Below, piece by piece: positions 11,011 through 22,191 of a DNA stretch of 64,000 bases (the stretch's first letter is position 1; every line of letters begins with the position of its first letter). The position numbers were made by a program, and so were the translations under genes. The DNA is taken from contig NC_064615.1 of assembly GCF_023898315.1 (NCBI RefSeq), positions 910,444,742-910,508,741 on the forward strand. The letters are read 5' to 3'. The notes under the pieces were generated by a model, which was not told the origin of the DNA, made no database searches, and worked only from the letters and a program-made list of their open reading frames with translations. The DNA comes from Schistocerca nitens. Its lineage: Eukaryota > Arthropoda > Insecta > Orthoptera > Acrididae.

Positions 11011-12516
11011 TTACGCCGCCGGGTCACCTGCTGCCTCCGATTGAGCACCCGCTCTAGTGCTATTCATGGCGTCTGAGGGACCGCCGAGATCGAGGTCCTC
11101 AGCGGACGCCAGAATCTCCACCTCGTCCTCCGAGGCGGAGCTTGTAATAAGCGGTGGGACAGGTGCCACCGCAATGTTGGTATTCATGGGGACTTTCTTC
11201 TGGTTCTGTTTCTGTTTCGCCCGTTGTGCCTTCGGTGGTTCAGGCTTGGAGGGCTTAGAGGGCGTCACAGGGTCAGTCTCAGGGACAGAGGACGACCGGG
11301 AGGCCCTACGACCAGGGGCTGGTGGTTGTTTGAGCCACTTGCCGGTGTCTGCTGTCCCGCTGGTCGGAACTGGCGAAGGGAGGTCCACAAGGGATCCCTT
11401 CCTGGCGAGAGTAGCCGAAGAAGTCTTACGCTTCTCCGGCTGGGAAGGGGGAGCTGATGTCCCCGATGGTTGGGAGGTTGTTGCTCCTGGAGAAGATGGA
11501 GCAGGAGCAACAGGGCGTGAAGTGCCCCCCACAAGCAAGGGGGCTGGTGGATGCTGACCGATCTTAGAGCCGATTCGTGATGATGGCAGAACCGTCGTTG
11601 CAGCAGCGGCGTAGGTTGACGTCATTGCCACAGGATGGAGCCTCTCATATTTCCGTCTAGCCTCGGGGTAGGTAAGCCGGTCCAGGGTCTTATATTCCAT
11701 TATCTTCCTTTCTTTCTGCAATATCCTACAGTCCGGCGAGCAGGGGGAATGGTGTTCTCCGCAGTTAACACAGATAGGAGGCAGGGCACATGGAGTATCG
11801 GGATGCGAAGGACGTCCACAATCCCGACACATGAGGCTGGAAGTACAACGAGATGACATGTGCCCGAACTTCCAGCATTTAAAACACCGCATCGGAGGAG
11901 GGATATATGGCTTCACATCACAACGGTAAACCATCACCTTGACCTTTTCGGGTATTACATCACCTTCGAAGGCCAAGATGAAGGCACCGGTGGCTACCTG
12001 ATTATCCCTCGGACCCCGATGGACGCGCCGGACGAAGTGAACACCTTGTCGTTCGAGGTTGGCGCGTAATTCATCGTCGGACTGCAGAAGAAGATCCCTG
12101 TGGAATATAATACCCTGGACCATGTTGAGACTCTTATGCGGCGTGATGCTAACTGAAACATCCCCCAACTTGTCACAATTGAGCAACCTCCGTGACTGGG
12201 CAGAGGATGCCGTTTTGATGAGCACAGAACCAGAGCGCATCTTTGACAAGCCCTCCACCTCCCCGAACTTGTCCTCTAAATGCTCCACAAAAAACTGGGG
12301 CTTAGTTGACATAAACGATTCTCCATCGACTCACGTGCACACAAGGAACCGGGGTGAATATTCTCCACCGACTTCTTTTGCCATACGTTCCTCCCATGGA
12401 GTGGCCAGGGAGGGAAATGATCGCGGTTCGTATTTCCTGCCGTTGAGGTTAGACCTCGATCGCTTAGAGACTGCTGGTGGAGGCCCACCAGCGAGAGATG
12501 ATGTACCACGCTTCAT
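11011..12516 (-). pseudogene. LINE ORF1 of copy E, one nonsense codon
   Basis: The ORF1 RNA-binding protein, about 501 codons. It starts MKRGTSSLAGG at 12516, as in copies G, H, J and K. Three zinc knuckles follow each other: CFKCWKFGHMSSRC, a CRDC knuckle, and CVNCGEHHSPC. The C-terminal third is rich in Pro, Ser and Lys. The only clear lesion is TGA at about 12328-12330 where sister copies have Arg (CGA in copy G), a typical CpG change. Translation from the internal Met at 12312 would still give a 433-residue protein with all three knuckles. Confidence 0.9.
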
Positions 12517-13118
12517 TGCGGGTCATCCGCCCTGATGCCACCTACTCCGACCAAGGGCCCTCCCCACGGGCGCCACCCAGCCGCAGTAATAGCCACCTGG
12601 CAGGATGGCCATTGCCGGGAGTCCCGATGCCCCAGGGAGATGGGCATCTACTCCTTGGCATACGTGGGGAGTTAACGGCGCAGGCATCAGTAGAGCGGTC
12701 CCTGTGTTGTCAGGGGGCTACAACCAAGAGGGTACATGGCGGCCCCACCACAACGGACTGGCTACCGTGCTGGATCTTAGGTGCAAAATGTCCAACGTCG
12801 TCGTCGCAGTTAAAAGCAACACTGCAGAGTGCAGCGGGGTAATCGCCCAAGAGATCGAAAACAAGCGGGACAACATTGCAACGACGAGAAAGCCGGCTAA
12901 AGGTCTAATTGCACAACGGATACAGTGCACCATGTAAGGCGCCCTTCCCCAATTGGCTCGCTCTTCGGAATAATTTAGAAAGATGGAGGTCAAACCCGAG
13001 AGGGGACCATCACATAAGGCCGAAACATGTGAGACTCCTTTTAGTCGCCTCTGACGACAGGCAGGAATACCGCGGGCCTATTCTTACCCCCGAACCCGCA
13101 TGGGGGCCGTGCTGACAG

Positions 13119-14163
13119 CGCCGTCCAAGGAGATCCCAGGGACACCCATAGGGGTCTGATGTCCATAAATCAGCCGGATCCGGGACCACACGAGCGAGGA
13201 GGAGACACGGGAGCCCAAGGATGAGACATACCGGTCCCAGCACTCCTGCTTACGCCGTGTAATAGGACGACAGGCGAAGGCACGGAGCCTCTTAAAGGCG
13301 ATGAGGGCCTCGAGAGACGGGTGCCGCCTATGACGCTGGAGGGCCCGCCTACAGTCGCGAATAGCCTCAGCAATCTCCGGCGACCACCAGGGTACAGCCT
13401 TCCTCCGAGGGAGTCCAGAAGAGCGGGGGATGGCAGCCTCGGCCGCCGAAATGATTGACGGGGTGAAGACATGGACCACCTCGTCAATGTCACCCTGTGG
13501 GGGAGACTCAATGGTTGCCACGGAAGTAAAACCCGGCCAGTCAGCCCTGTGGAGAGCCCAGCAGGGCAGGCGCCCAGAAGAATGACACTGGGGCAGTGAC
13601 AAATAGATGGGAAAATGGTCACTACCACACAGGTCAGGACGCACTCTCCAGTGGAGGGACGGGACAAGTCTGGGGCTGTAAAGAGAGAGATCGATGGCCG
13701 AGAACGAGCCATGGGCCACACTGAAATGTGTGGGAGCACCGGTGTTCAGGAGGCTAAGGTCGAGCTGAGCCAACAAATGCTCCACGGCACGACTGCGGTC
13801 ATCGGAGACAGTCCCACCCCATAGAGGGTTGTGGGCATTGAAATCGCCCAGCAACAAGAAAGGTGGCGGCAGTTGGGCTATCAGAGCAGCCAGGACATGC
13901 TGCGCGACAGCTGTTTGTAGAGGTACAAACTCGCTGTGAAGAGAGTTAAGGACATATACGCAGCCGCCACCAGACACCCTTTCATAAGCTGCTCGGTTCT
14001 TATAATAACCCCGATAGCCACGGAGGGCGGGGGTTCGCATTTCTGGAAACCACGTTTCCTGCAGAGCAATGCAAAGGAAAGGATGAAGGCTGATAAGTTG
14101 GCGGAGCTCAGCTAGATTGTGGAAGAAACCGCTGCAGTTCCACTGGAGGATGGTATTGGCCAT
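13119..14163 (-). pseudogene. LINE ORF2 of copy D, endonuclease part
   Basis: N-terminal part of the D ORF2, starting MANTILQWNCSGFF at 14163. It carries the endonuclease motifs ALQETW, GDFNAHNP and SDHFPI. Compared with copy H it lacks about 26 residues in frame between the motifs (after SEFVPLQTA), within a core part of the endonuclease fold. It joins the RT part at 6989 across copy E. Confidence 0.88.
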
Positions 14164-14198
14164 GGATGGGAAAGGCGTGAAGGGACTGGGGAGGCAGA

Positions 14199-15694
14199 TT
14201 ACGCCTCCGGGGCCCCTGCTGCTACTGAGTCACCACCTGTACAACAGCCATCCATTGCGTCTGAGGGATTGGCGACATCCATGTCCTCAGCGGATGCCAG
14301 AATCTCCACCTCATCCTCAGACGCAGAGCTTGTAGGAAGCGGTGGAATGGGTGCCACCACAATGTCTGTAGCCTTGGGGAGTTTCTTCTTCTTCTGCTTC
14401 TCGCGCTATGCCTTTGGTGGTTCAGGCTGGGAGGGCATCACTGGGTCAGTCTCAGGGACAGACGACGACCGTGTGTCCCGACGACCAGGGACCGGCGGTT
14501 GTTTGAGCTACTTGCGGCTGTCGGCTTTGGTACCGGTCGGAACTTGCGAAGGGAGGTCCCCAAGGGACCCCTTCCTTACGAGAGTAGCCGAAGAAGTCTT
14601 ACGCTTCTCCAGCTGGGAAGGGGTAACTGATGTCCCCGATGGTTGGGGGGGGGTGTTGCTCCTGAAGTAGTTGGAGCAGGAGCAACAGTGGGTTTAGTGC
14701 CCCCCACCATCAAGGGGGCAGGTGTGGGACTTCGACTCTGAGAGCTTACTGGAGCGGATGGAACTGTAGCAGGAGTGACAGTTGCGGCATAAGAAGCTGT
14801 CATGCGCACTGGATGAAGCCGATCATATTTCTGCTTCGCCTCAGTGTACGTCAGGCGGTCGAGAGTCTTGATTTCCATGATCTTCCGCTCCTTCTGCAAA
14901 AGCGGACAGTCTGGCGAACAAGGCGGATGGTGTGCACCACAGTTCACACAGATTGGAGGCGGGGCACAGGGATGTTCAGGATGGGATGGTCGACCGCAAT
15001 CGCGACAGACGAGGTCGGAAGCACAGCGTGAAGACATATGGCCGAACTTCCAACACTTGCAGCACCGCATCGGGGGAGGGATATATGGCTTGACATCACA
15101 ACGGTACACCATCACCTTGATCTTTTTAGGTAACGTGTCACCCTCGAAGGCCAAGATGAAGGCACCGGTGGCAACTTGACGATCCCTCAGACCCCGGTGG
15201 ACGCGCCGGACGAAATGGACACCTCGGCGCTCCAAGTTGGCGCGCAGCTCGTCATCGGACTGTAAAAGGAGATCCCTGTGGAAGATAATGCCCTGGACCA
15301 TATTCAGACTTTTATGGGGCGTGATAGTGACGGAGACATCCCCCAGCTTAGTACAAGCGAGCAATGCCTGCGACTGGGCGGAGGATGCCGTTTTTATCAA
15401 CACCGATCCAGACCGCATCTTGAACAAGCCCTCCACCTCCCCAAACTTGTCCTCTAAACGCTCTACAAAGAACTGAGGCTTCACGGATATAAAAGATTCC
15501 CCATCAGCTCTGGTACAGACAAGATATCTGGGCGAATACGTCTCACTTTCATGCAATGCCTTTCGTTCCTCCCATGGTGTGGCGAGGGAGGGGAACGATT
15601 TGGGGTCATAAACGTTACCTTTAAAATGGGCCCTCGAACGCTTAGAGACTGCTGGTGGCTGGCCACCAGCAAGAGAAGATGTTCCACGCTTCAT
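14199..15694 (-). pseudogene. LINE ORF1 of copy D, frameshifted
   Basis: ORF1 with start MKRGTSSLAGGQPPAVSK at 15694. Three CCHC knuckles lie around 14900-15070; in the first, the usual CFKC reads CCKC. A longer G run at about 14645-14655, two bases more than in copy H, shifts the frame in the Pro-rich region, so the last 125 or so codons are out of frame. Confidence 0.88.
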
Positions 15695-15935
15695 TGCTTG
15701 TCATCCACCCTGATGCCACCTATTCCGACCAAGGGCCCTCCCCACGGGCGCCACCCAGCCGCAGCAATAGCCACCTGGCAGGACGGCCATTGCCGGGAGT
15801 CCCGATGCCCCAGGGAGATGGGCATCTACTCCTTGGCATACGTGGGGATTTAACGGCGCAGGCATCAGTAGAGCGATCCCTGTGTTGTCAGGGGCTACAA
15901 CCAAGAGGGTACATGGCGGCCCCACCACAACGGAC

Positions 15936-17262
15936 AGGTTGGTTGGTTGGTTGGTTGGTTTGAGGATGAAAGGGACCAAACTGCAGAGGTCATCGGGCCC
16001 TTGTTTCATTAACACACAGAGCACAGGGAAACCATCCATTAGTCATTCGAAGCACAAGATAAAAAGTCCTGGGGAAGAAAATCCCCAAGGTCAATAATAA
16101 AGAAACATGTAAAACGGAGCACAGCTACAAAAACAACATAGAGAAGAAAGGCAGAAGTAATTAAAACTGCACAGCAGAGGACTGTGGCTGGCTGATCACG
16201 AAAATAATAGGATGAGCCAGCCACTCTGCAACACGTTAAAACCTCCAGCCTAAAAGATTAGGGAGGCGTCGAATTACCACACAAAACAAAGTAAAAGATA
16301 CAGCGCAAAAGAGGGTGATGTAATAAAATTAAATGGACCTATAAAAGCCGCTTGCGCGAATAAAACGTAAAACCCGATCTGCCATAGAGACATTGTCACC
16401 TAAAAGAGATGATAAATCAACCTGGAGATTAAAAGCACGCCTGAGAGCGGTTAGAAGAGGACATTCCAACAACAGATGGGCCACCGTCATGGTTGCACCA
16501 CAGCGACAACGAGGGGGGTCCTCTCGACGCAGCAGATGACCATGCGTCAGCCAGGAGTGACCAATGCGGAGCCTACAGAGAATAACAGAATCCCTGCGAG
16601 AGGCCCGCATGGAGGAGCCCCACACGGTCGTGGTCTCCTTGACTCGCCGCAGCTTGTTGGGTACAGACAGAGTGCGCCATTCGTCTGCCCAAATCCCAAA
16701 GACCCGACGGCGTAACACCGATCGGAGATCAGTGGCCGGGAGGCCGATCTCCAACGGCAGTTTGCGGGTGGCTGCTTTAGCTAACTTGTCGGCGTGTTCG
16801 TTTCCCGCTATCCCAACGTGTCCCGGGGTCCATATGAACACCACTGAACGTCCACGCTGGTCAAGAGCGTGAACGGACTCCTGGATGGCAACAACAATGG
16901 GATGGCGTGTGTAGCACTGGTCAAGAGCCTGCAGACTACTGAGAGAGTCACTGCAAATGACAAAAGACCCTCCAGTGCTGGTACGAATACGCTCAAGGGC
17001 GCGAAAAATGGCCGTTAGCTCTGCGGTGTAAACACTGCAGCCGTCCGGCAAGGAGCGCTGGTCCACATAGTCCGCATGAGCATAAGCGTACCCCACACGG
17101 CCATCAACCATCGAGCCATCTGTATAGATAGCCTCCGAGTCGCGGGATGCGTCGAGGAGAGCAAGAAATTGGCGGCGCAAGACTGCAGGAGGAACTGAAT
17201 CCTTTTGCCATTGTGAGAGCTCCAGCCGAAGCTGCGGCCGACGAATACACCAAGGTGGTGTA
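15936..17262 (-). mobile_element. LINE copy F, 5'-truncated
   Basis: The 3' part of a separate I-type LINE, inserted in the 5' UTR of copy D. It starts with a TTGG-repeat tail and has a 3' hairpin at about 15969-16003 (arms AAAGGGACC and GGGCCCTT, one mismatch). Its ORF2 C-terminus is distinct from groups 1 and 2. It stops at about 17262, where the tail of copy G begins. No TSD can be assigned because its right flank is not D. Confidence 0.85.
16329..17262 (-). pseudogene. LINE ORF2 of copy F, RNase H and C-terminus
   Basis: About 311 codons in one open frame, ending FYRSI at 16329. RNase H is complete: IYTDGSMVDGRVGYA, SVYTAELTAIFRALE, ICSDSLSSLQAL and FIWTPGHVGIAGNEHADKLA. A C-terminal CRCG...HLLLEC knuckle follows. 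The EN and RT are absent because of 5' truncation. The open frame runs on into the 3' UTR of copy G by chance. Confidence 0.88.
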
Positions 17263-17972
17263 TGTTGGTGGATTGGTTGGTTGGTTTGGGGGATTAAAGG
17301 GACCAGACTGCTACGGTCATCGGTCCCTTTTTCCAAGTACTAAAAACACCCACAGAGAATAAAACCGATTATAAGAATAGAGCACAGACGACACAGAACG
17401 AGAGAAACTGAGACAAAGACCAGACAAAACGAACTAAAATCACACAGAGTGTGACGGTGGTTGGCCGACCATAGAGATAAAAAGGAAAAGCCAACCACCG
17501 AGAACACATTAAAAACTCAGCGTAAAATCGTAGGCCAATGGCCAGAATCAACACAAAAGAACAGAACAAACACTCAGAGTAACTGATAAAAACCCCCTGC
17601 CCGAATAAAACGTAAAACTAAGCCAGCCATAACAGGGTCATCGGATAAAAGGGCAGGGAGCGTATCAGGCAGCGGAAATGTCTGCCTGACCGCAGCTAAA
17701 AGGGGGCAGGCCAACAAGATGTGGGCCACTGTCAAAGCCGCCCCGCAACGACATACAGGAGGGGCCTCCCGGCGCAGTAAATAACTGTGTGTCAGCCGGG
17801 AGTGGCCAATGCGGAGCCGACAAAGGACGACTGAGTCCCCGCGGTTGGCGCGCATGGATGACCGCCACACAGTCGTCGTCTCCTTAATGGCACGGAGTTT
17901 ATTGGGCGTGATCCAATCACGCCATTCAGCGTCCCAAAGCGCAAATCAGTCTCTGGGAGGCCAACATCCAGA
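17263..17972 (-). mobile_element. LINE copy G (group 1), 3' part
   Basis: 3' UTR (17263-17573, hairpin 17296-17330) and the ORF2 end of a group 1 LINE split by copy H. The target duplication GCCAACATCCAGA is at 17960-17972 and again at 24942-24954. The tail directly abuts the truncated end of copy F. The flanks of G do not match (F on the left, copy I on the right), unlike the other full-length copies. Confidence 0.92.
17574..17972 (-). pseudogene. LINE ORF2 of copy G, C-terminus
   Basis: The last part of ORF2, ending at 17574. The frame from 17870 carries the WRSSMRANRGDSVVLCRLRIGH-like region and the CRCG...HILLAC knuckle. Upstream, between about 17870 and 17950, about 25 bp are missing compared with copy E. 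The rest of the gene lies beyond copy H, at 24955-28187. Confidence 0.85.
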
Positions 17973-17995
17973 TGGTTGGTTGTTGGGATGTTTAA

Positions 17996-18028
17996 GGGGG
18001 ACTAAACAGCTAAGGTCATCAGTCCCCC
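17996..18028 (-). promoter_or_regulatory. 3' UTR hairpin, group 2 LINE
   Basis: Arms GGGGGACT and AGTCCCCC pair perfectly over 8 bp. The RNA-sense loop starts GAUGACC and ends UGUUU. An identical hairpin is in copy D at 4099-4131. Group 1 and group 4 use different but self-complementary stems around a similar loop. Confidence 0.62.
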
Positions 18029-18322
18029 ATTCCAAAAACAGGCAAGACAAGGTCACGAAGCAGGTAAAACCCTAGAGGGAAGGAGACTCCCCCCAGGCAC
18101 TACAAGAACACAAATGCAACAACGAACACTACAGACAAGAAGAGGACAGACAAACACCAGACACTAACAAACAGAAGAAAAGAAGATGGCTGGAAACTGG
18201 TTGACTGACCGCGACACAAAAAAAAAGGGAAAGAGTCAACCAGCAGACTATACACCAAAACAGCAACAAATGTAAAGAGACGCGAGGACAAAAGACACAG
18301 AATGGGAAGGTGCAGGACCACC

Positions 18323-21300
18323 CTAAATCGAACCATAAAAAGGACTACCACGGATAAAATGTAAAACATTGTCAGCCATGGAGGCATCGTCAGATAAAAC
18401 CAAAGCCAAAGTGCCCGGGAGATTAAAAGATTGCCGGAGTGTGCGCAGTCGAGGACACTCCAGCAAAATGTGGCCGACCGTCAGCCGGGACCCACACCGA
18501 CACAGAGGGGGATCCTCCTGACGCAACAGATGGCCGTGCGTCAGGTATGTATGGCCGATGCGCAGCCGACACAGGACCACCGAATCCCTGCGAGAAGCCC
18601 GCAGGGAGGAACGCCACACATCGGTCGTCTCCTTGACAGCCCGCAGTTTATTCGGGGCTGTCATGCCACGCCACTCAGCAGCCCACATCCCAAGCACCTT
18701 ACGGCGCAACACCAGCTGCTGGTCGCGAGCCGTAAGGCCGATCTCCAAAGCTGGGGCGTCTATCGCCTCTTTGGCCAGCCTGTCAACACGTTCGTTCCCC
18801 GGGATGCCAACGTGACCTGGCGTCCAAACAAAAACCACCGAACGACCAGAACGGGTAATGATGGAAACAGACTCCCGAATAGAGGACACCAGAGGAGAAC
18901 AGGGATAGCAGCGGTCGATGGCCTGGAGGCTGCTCAGGGAGTCACTGCAGATGACGATGGACGTACCTGAGCAGGAACGCATATGCTCAAGAGCGCGCAA
19001 GATGGCCACCAGCTCTGCAGTAAAAACACTACAGCCAGCTGGCAAGGAGCGCTGTTCAACATGGGCAGCGTGAGCAAAAGCGTAGGCAGTGCGACCATCA
19101 ACCAGGGAACCATCAGTGTAGACAGGCTCACAGCCCGGAAATGAGGCGAGGAGCGCAAGAAAACGGCGACGGAGGGCCACAGGCGGAACCGAGTCCTTGG
19201 GTCCCTGTGCCAAGTCCAGACGGACGGACGGCCGGGACAAACACCAGGGAGGCGTACGTGCACGGACCCGGAAGGGAGGCGGAAGAGGGAATGAACCCAG
19301 TTCAGACAGCAGGGACTGGACACGGACAGCTATGGAAAGCCCAGACCGAGGTCGCCGTTCGGGCAGATGGAGGACCGTGACAGGGAAAAGCAGGCGATGA
19401 TTGGGATGGCCTGGCGAGCAATGAACGTGGACAGCATAGTCGGCGAGTAGTCGATGGCGGCGAATCCGCAGCGGTGGAACCCCGGCCTCCACCAGTAGAC
19501 TATCCACGGGGCTCGTACGAAATGCGCCAGTTGCAAGCCGAACCCCACAGTGATGTATGGGGTCTAACAACTTCAACACGGAGGGTGATGCAGACCCATA
19601 GGCCAGGCTCCCATAATCAAGCCTGGACTGCACAAGGGCTCTGTACAGTCGCAACAGCGTGCAGCGATCCGCACCCCAAGATGTGTGGCTGAGGCAGCGG
19701 AGGGCGTTGAGGTGCCGCCAGCATTTTTGCTTCAGCTGAGTAATATGAGGAACCCATGTGAGCCGGGCATCAAACACGAGCCCCAAGAAGCGGCAAGTGT
19801 CCACCACTTCAAGCAGGTTGCCGTTGAGGTAAAGTTCAGGATGAGGGTGGACCGTCCGACGCCTGCAGAAGTGCATAACTCGAGTCTTGGCTGCAGAGAA
19901 CTGAAAACCGTGAGTCAGAGCCCATGATGCTGCCTTCCGAACGGCCACCTGCAGCCTGCGGTCGGCGACTCCCGTAGTCGTGGAGCTAAATGAGATGCAG
20001 AAGTCGTCGGCATACAAAGAAGGAGACACCGACGACCCCACGGCTGCAGCCAGACCATTAATGGCCACTAGAAATAAGGACACGCTCAACACCGAGCCCT
20101 GCGGGACCCCATTTTCCTGTGTATAAGAAGAACTAGAGGCGGCACCGACTAGCACCCGGAAAGAGCGGTGCAATAGAAAGGTTTGAAGAAAAGCCGGGAG
20201 CCGACCACGAAGACCCCACGCATGCAGCGTGGCAAGAATGTGATGCCTCCATGTGGTGTCATACGCCTTCCGCAGATCAAAAATTACAGCAACGAGATGC
20301 TGACGTCGGGCAAAGGCCGTACGGATAGCAGATTCCAGCCGCACCAAACTGTCCACTGCAGACCGGCCCCGACGGAAGCCACCCCGGGATGGAGCGAGGA
20401 GACCGCGCGATTCAAGGACCCAACACAAACGCCGCCCCACCATACGTTCGAGCAATTTGCACAAAACGTTGGTGAGGGTAATGGGACGATAGCTGTCCAC
20501 CGCCAGTGGGTCCGCATCGGGCTTCAAAATGGGGACAATAAGACCCTCACGCCATTGCGACGGGAACACGCCCTCGCTCCAAATGCGGTTGAAGATGGTG
20601 AGGACGTGTCGCTGGCAGTCCCTGGAAAGATGCTTCAGCATCTGCGCGTGTATACCGTCTGGTCCTGGTGCTGTATCTGGGCAGTCGGCGAGGGCAGCAA
20701 GGAATTCCCGCTCGCTGAAAGGAGCATTGTATTTCTCAGAACGACGCATGTGGAACGATAACGGCATCCGCTCGGCTCGCTCCTGTAGAGAGCGAAAGGC
20801 GGGGGGATAAGTTGCAGTCGCAGAGCTCTGAGCAAAGTGCGCAGCAAGGTGTTCAGCAATGGCGGCAGCGTCCGTGCAGACAGCGCCGTCCAAGGAGATC
20901 CCAGCGACACCCATAGGGGTCTGGTGTCCATAAATCCGCCGTATCCGGGACCACACGAGCGAGGGGGAGACACGAGAGCCCAAGGATGAAACATACCGCT
21001 CCCAGCACTCCTGCTTACGCTGGGTAATAAGACGACGGGCGAAGGCACGTAGCCTCTTAAAGGCGATGAGGGTCTCGAGAGACGGGTGCCGCCGATGACG
21101 CTGGAGGGCCCGCCGACGGTCGCGAATAGCTTCAGCAATCTCCGGCGACCACCAGGGTACAGCCTTCCTCCGAGGGAGTCCAGAAGAGCGGGGGATGGCA
21201 GCCTCGGCCGCCGAAATGATGGACGTGGTTAAGTCACGGACCACATTGTCAATGTCACCCTGCGGGGGAGACTCAACGGTTGCCGCGGAAGTGAAACTCA

Positions 21301-22006
21301 GCCAGTCAGCCCTGTGGAGAGCCCAGCGGGGCAGGCGCCCAGAAGAATGACACTGGGGCAGTGACAAATAGATGGGAAAATGGTCACTACCACACAGGTC
21401 CGGATGCACTCTCCAGAGGAGAGATGGGACAAGGCCGGGACTGCAAAGAGAGAGATCGATGGCCGAGAACGAGCCGTGGGCCACACTGAAATGTGTGGGA
21501 GCACCGGTATTCAGGAGGCTAAGGTCGAGCTGAGCCAACAAATGCTCCACGGCACGACCGCGGTCATCGGAGACAGTCCCACCCCATAGAGGGTTGTGGG
21601 CATTGAAATCGCCCAGCAACAAGAAAGGTGGCGGCAGTTGGGCTATCAGAGCAGCCAGGACATGCTGCCCGACAGCACCATCCGGTGGAAGGTAAATACT
21701 GCAGACGGTAACAGCCTGTGGCGTCCACACCCGAACAGCGACAGCCTCTAAAGCTGTTTGTAGTGGTACAAACTCGCTGTGTAGAGAGTTAAGGACATAT
21801 ATGCAGACGCCACCAGACACCCTTTCATAAGCTGCCCGGTTCTTAAAATAACCCCGATAGCCACGGAGGGCGGGGGTTCGCAGTGCTGGAAACCAAGTTT
21901 CCTGCAGAGCAATGCAAAGGAAAGGATGAAGGCTGAGAAGTTGGCGGAGCTCAGCTAGATGGTGGAAGAAACCGCTGCAGTTCCATTGGAGGATGGTATT
22001 AGCCAT
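18323..22006 (-). CDS. LINE ORF2 polyprotein of copy H, intact
   Basis: An open frame of 1227 codons, the same length as in copy E. Domains in order: endonuclease (ILQWNC, ALQETW, GDFNAHNP, SDHFPI), RT (YRPITLTN, IFDLRKAYD, GVPQGSVLS, SLYADDFCISF) and RNase H (YTDGSLVDGRTAYA, FTAELVAILRALE, ICSDSLSSLQAI, WTPGHVGIPGNERVDRLA), then the CRCG...HILLEC knuckle. No catalytic residue is visibly lost. Start MANTILQ at 22006; 34 bp separate it from the ORF1 stop. A whole ORF2 could in principle also act on other copies, but expression is unknown. Confidence 0.95.
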   Translation of the reverse strand: MANTILQWNCSGFFHHLAELRQLLSLHPFLCIALQETWFPALRTPALRGYRGYFKNRAAYERVSGGVCIYVLNSLHSEFVPLQTALEAVAVRVWTPQAVTVCSIYLPPDGAVGQHVLAALIAQLPPPFLLLGDFNAHNPLWGGTVSDDRGRAVEHLLAQLDLSLLNTGAPTHFSVAHGSFSAIDLSLCSPGLVPSLLWRVHPDLCGSDHFPIYLSLPQCHSSGRLPRWALHRADWLSFTSAATVESPPQGDIDNVVRDLTTSIISAAEAAIPRSSGLPRRKAVPWWSPEIAEAIRDRRRALQRHRRHPSLETLIAFKRLRAFARRLITQRKQECWERYVSSLGSRVSPSLVWSRIRRIYGHQTPMGVAGISLDGAVCTDAAAIAEHLAAHFAQSSATATYPPAFRSLQERAERMPLSFHMRRSEKYNAPFSEREFLAALADCPDTAPGPDGIHAQMLKHLSRDCQRHVLTIFNRIWSEGVFPSQWREGLIVPILKPDADPLAVDSYRPITLTNVLCKLLERMVGRRLCWVLESRGLLAPSRGGFRRGRSAVDSLVRLESAIRTAFARRQHLVAVIFDLRKAYDTTWRHHILATLHAWGLRGRLPAFLQTFLLHRSFRVLVGAASSSSYTQENGVPQGSVLSVSLFLVAINGLAAAVGSSVSPSLYADDFCISFSSTTTGVADRRLQVAVRKAASWALTHGFQFSAAKTRVMHFCRRRTVHPHPELYLNGNLLEVVDTCRFLGLVFDARLTWVPHITQLKQKCWRHLNALRCLSHTSWGADRCTLLRLYRALVQSRLDYGSLAYGSASPSVLKLLDPIHHCGVRLATGAFRTSPVDSLLVEAGVPPLRIRRHRLLADYAVHVHCSPGHPNHRLLFPVTVLHLPERRPRSGLSIAVRVQSLLSELGSFPLPPPFRVRARTPPWCLSRPSVRLDLAQGPKDSVPPVALRRRFLALLASFPGCEPVYTDGSLVDGRTAYAFAHAAHVEQRSLPAGCSVFTAELVAILRALEHMRSCSGTSIVICSDSLSSLQAIDRCYPCSPLVSSIRESVSIITRSGRSVVFVWTPGHVGIPGNERVDRLAKEAIDAPALEIGLTARDQQLVLRRKVLGMWAAEWRGMTAPNKLRAVKETTDVWRSSLRASRRDSVVLCRLRIGHTYLTHGHLLRQEDPPLCRCGSRLTVGHILLECPRLRTLRQSFNLPGTLALVLSDDASMADNVLHFIRGSPFYGSI

Positions 22007-22191
22007 GGATGGGAAAGGCGTGAGGGACTGGGGAGGCAGATTACGCCTCCGAGGCCCCTGCTGCTACTGAGTCACCACCTGGAGAACAGCCAGCCAGTGC
22101 GTCCGAGGGACTGGCGAGATCCATGTCCTCAGCGGACGCCAGAATCTCCACCTCATCCTCAGACGCAGAGCTTGTAGGAAGCGGTGGAATG

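Larger units (their letters stand above)
6990..13106 (-). mobile_element. LINE copy E (group 1), full length
   Basis: A complete 6.1-kb I-superfamily LINE inserted into ORF2 of copy D. It is flanked by a perfect 12-bp target duplication, CCGTGCTGACAG (6978-6989 and 13107-13118). Its parts in RNA order are 5' UTR (13106-12517), ORF1 (12516-11011), a 35-bp spacer, ORF2 (10975-7292) and 3' UTR (7291-6990). The element ends in AACC repeats. ORF2 is open; ORF1 has one nonsense codon. The perfect duplication and near-intact frames mark it as young. Confidence 0.96.
13107..15935 (-). mobile_element. LINE copy D (group 2), 5' part
   Basis: The right half of copy D, after the TSD of copy E at 13107-13118. 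It holds the ORF2 N-terminus (to 14163), ORF1 (14199-15694) and about 240 bp of 5' UTR. The 5' UTR stops at about 15935, where the 3' tail of copy F begins. The remaining 350 bp or so of D's 5' UTR, which should lie beyond F, are absent. Confidence 0.92.
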
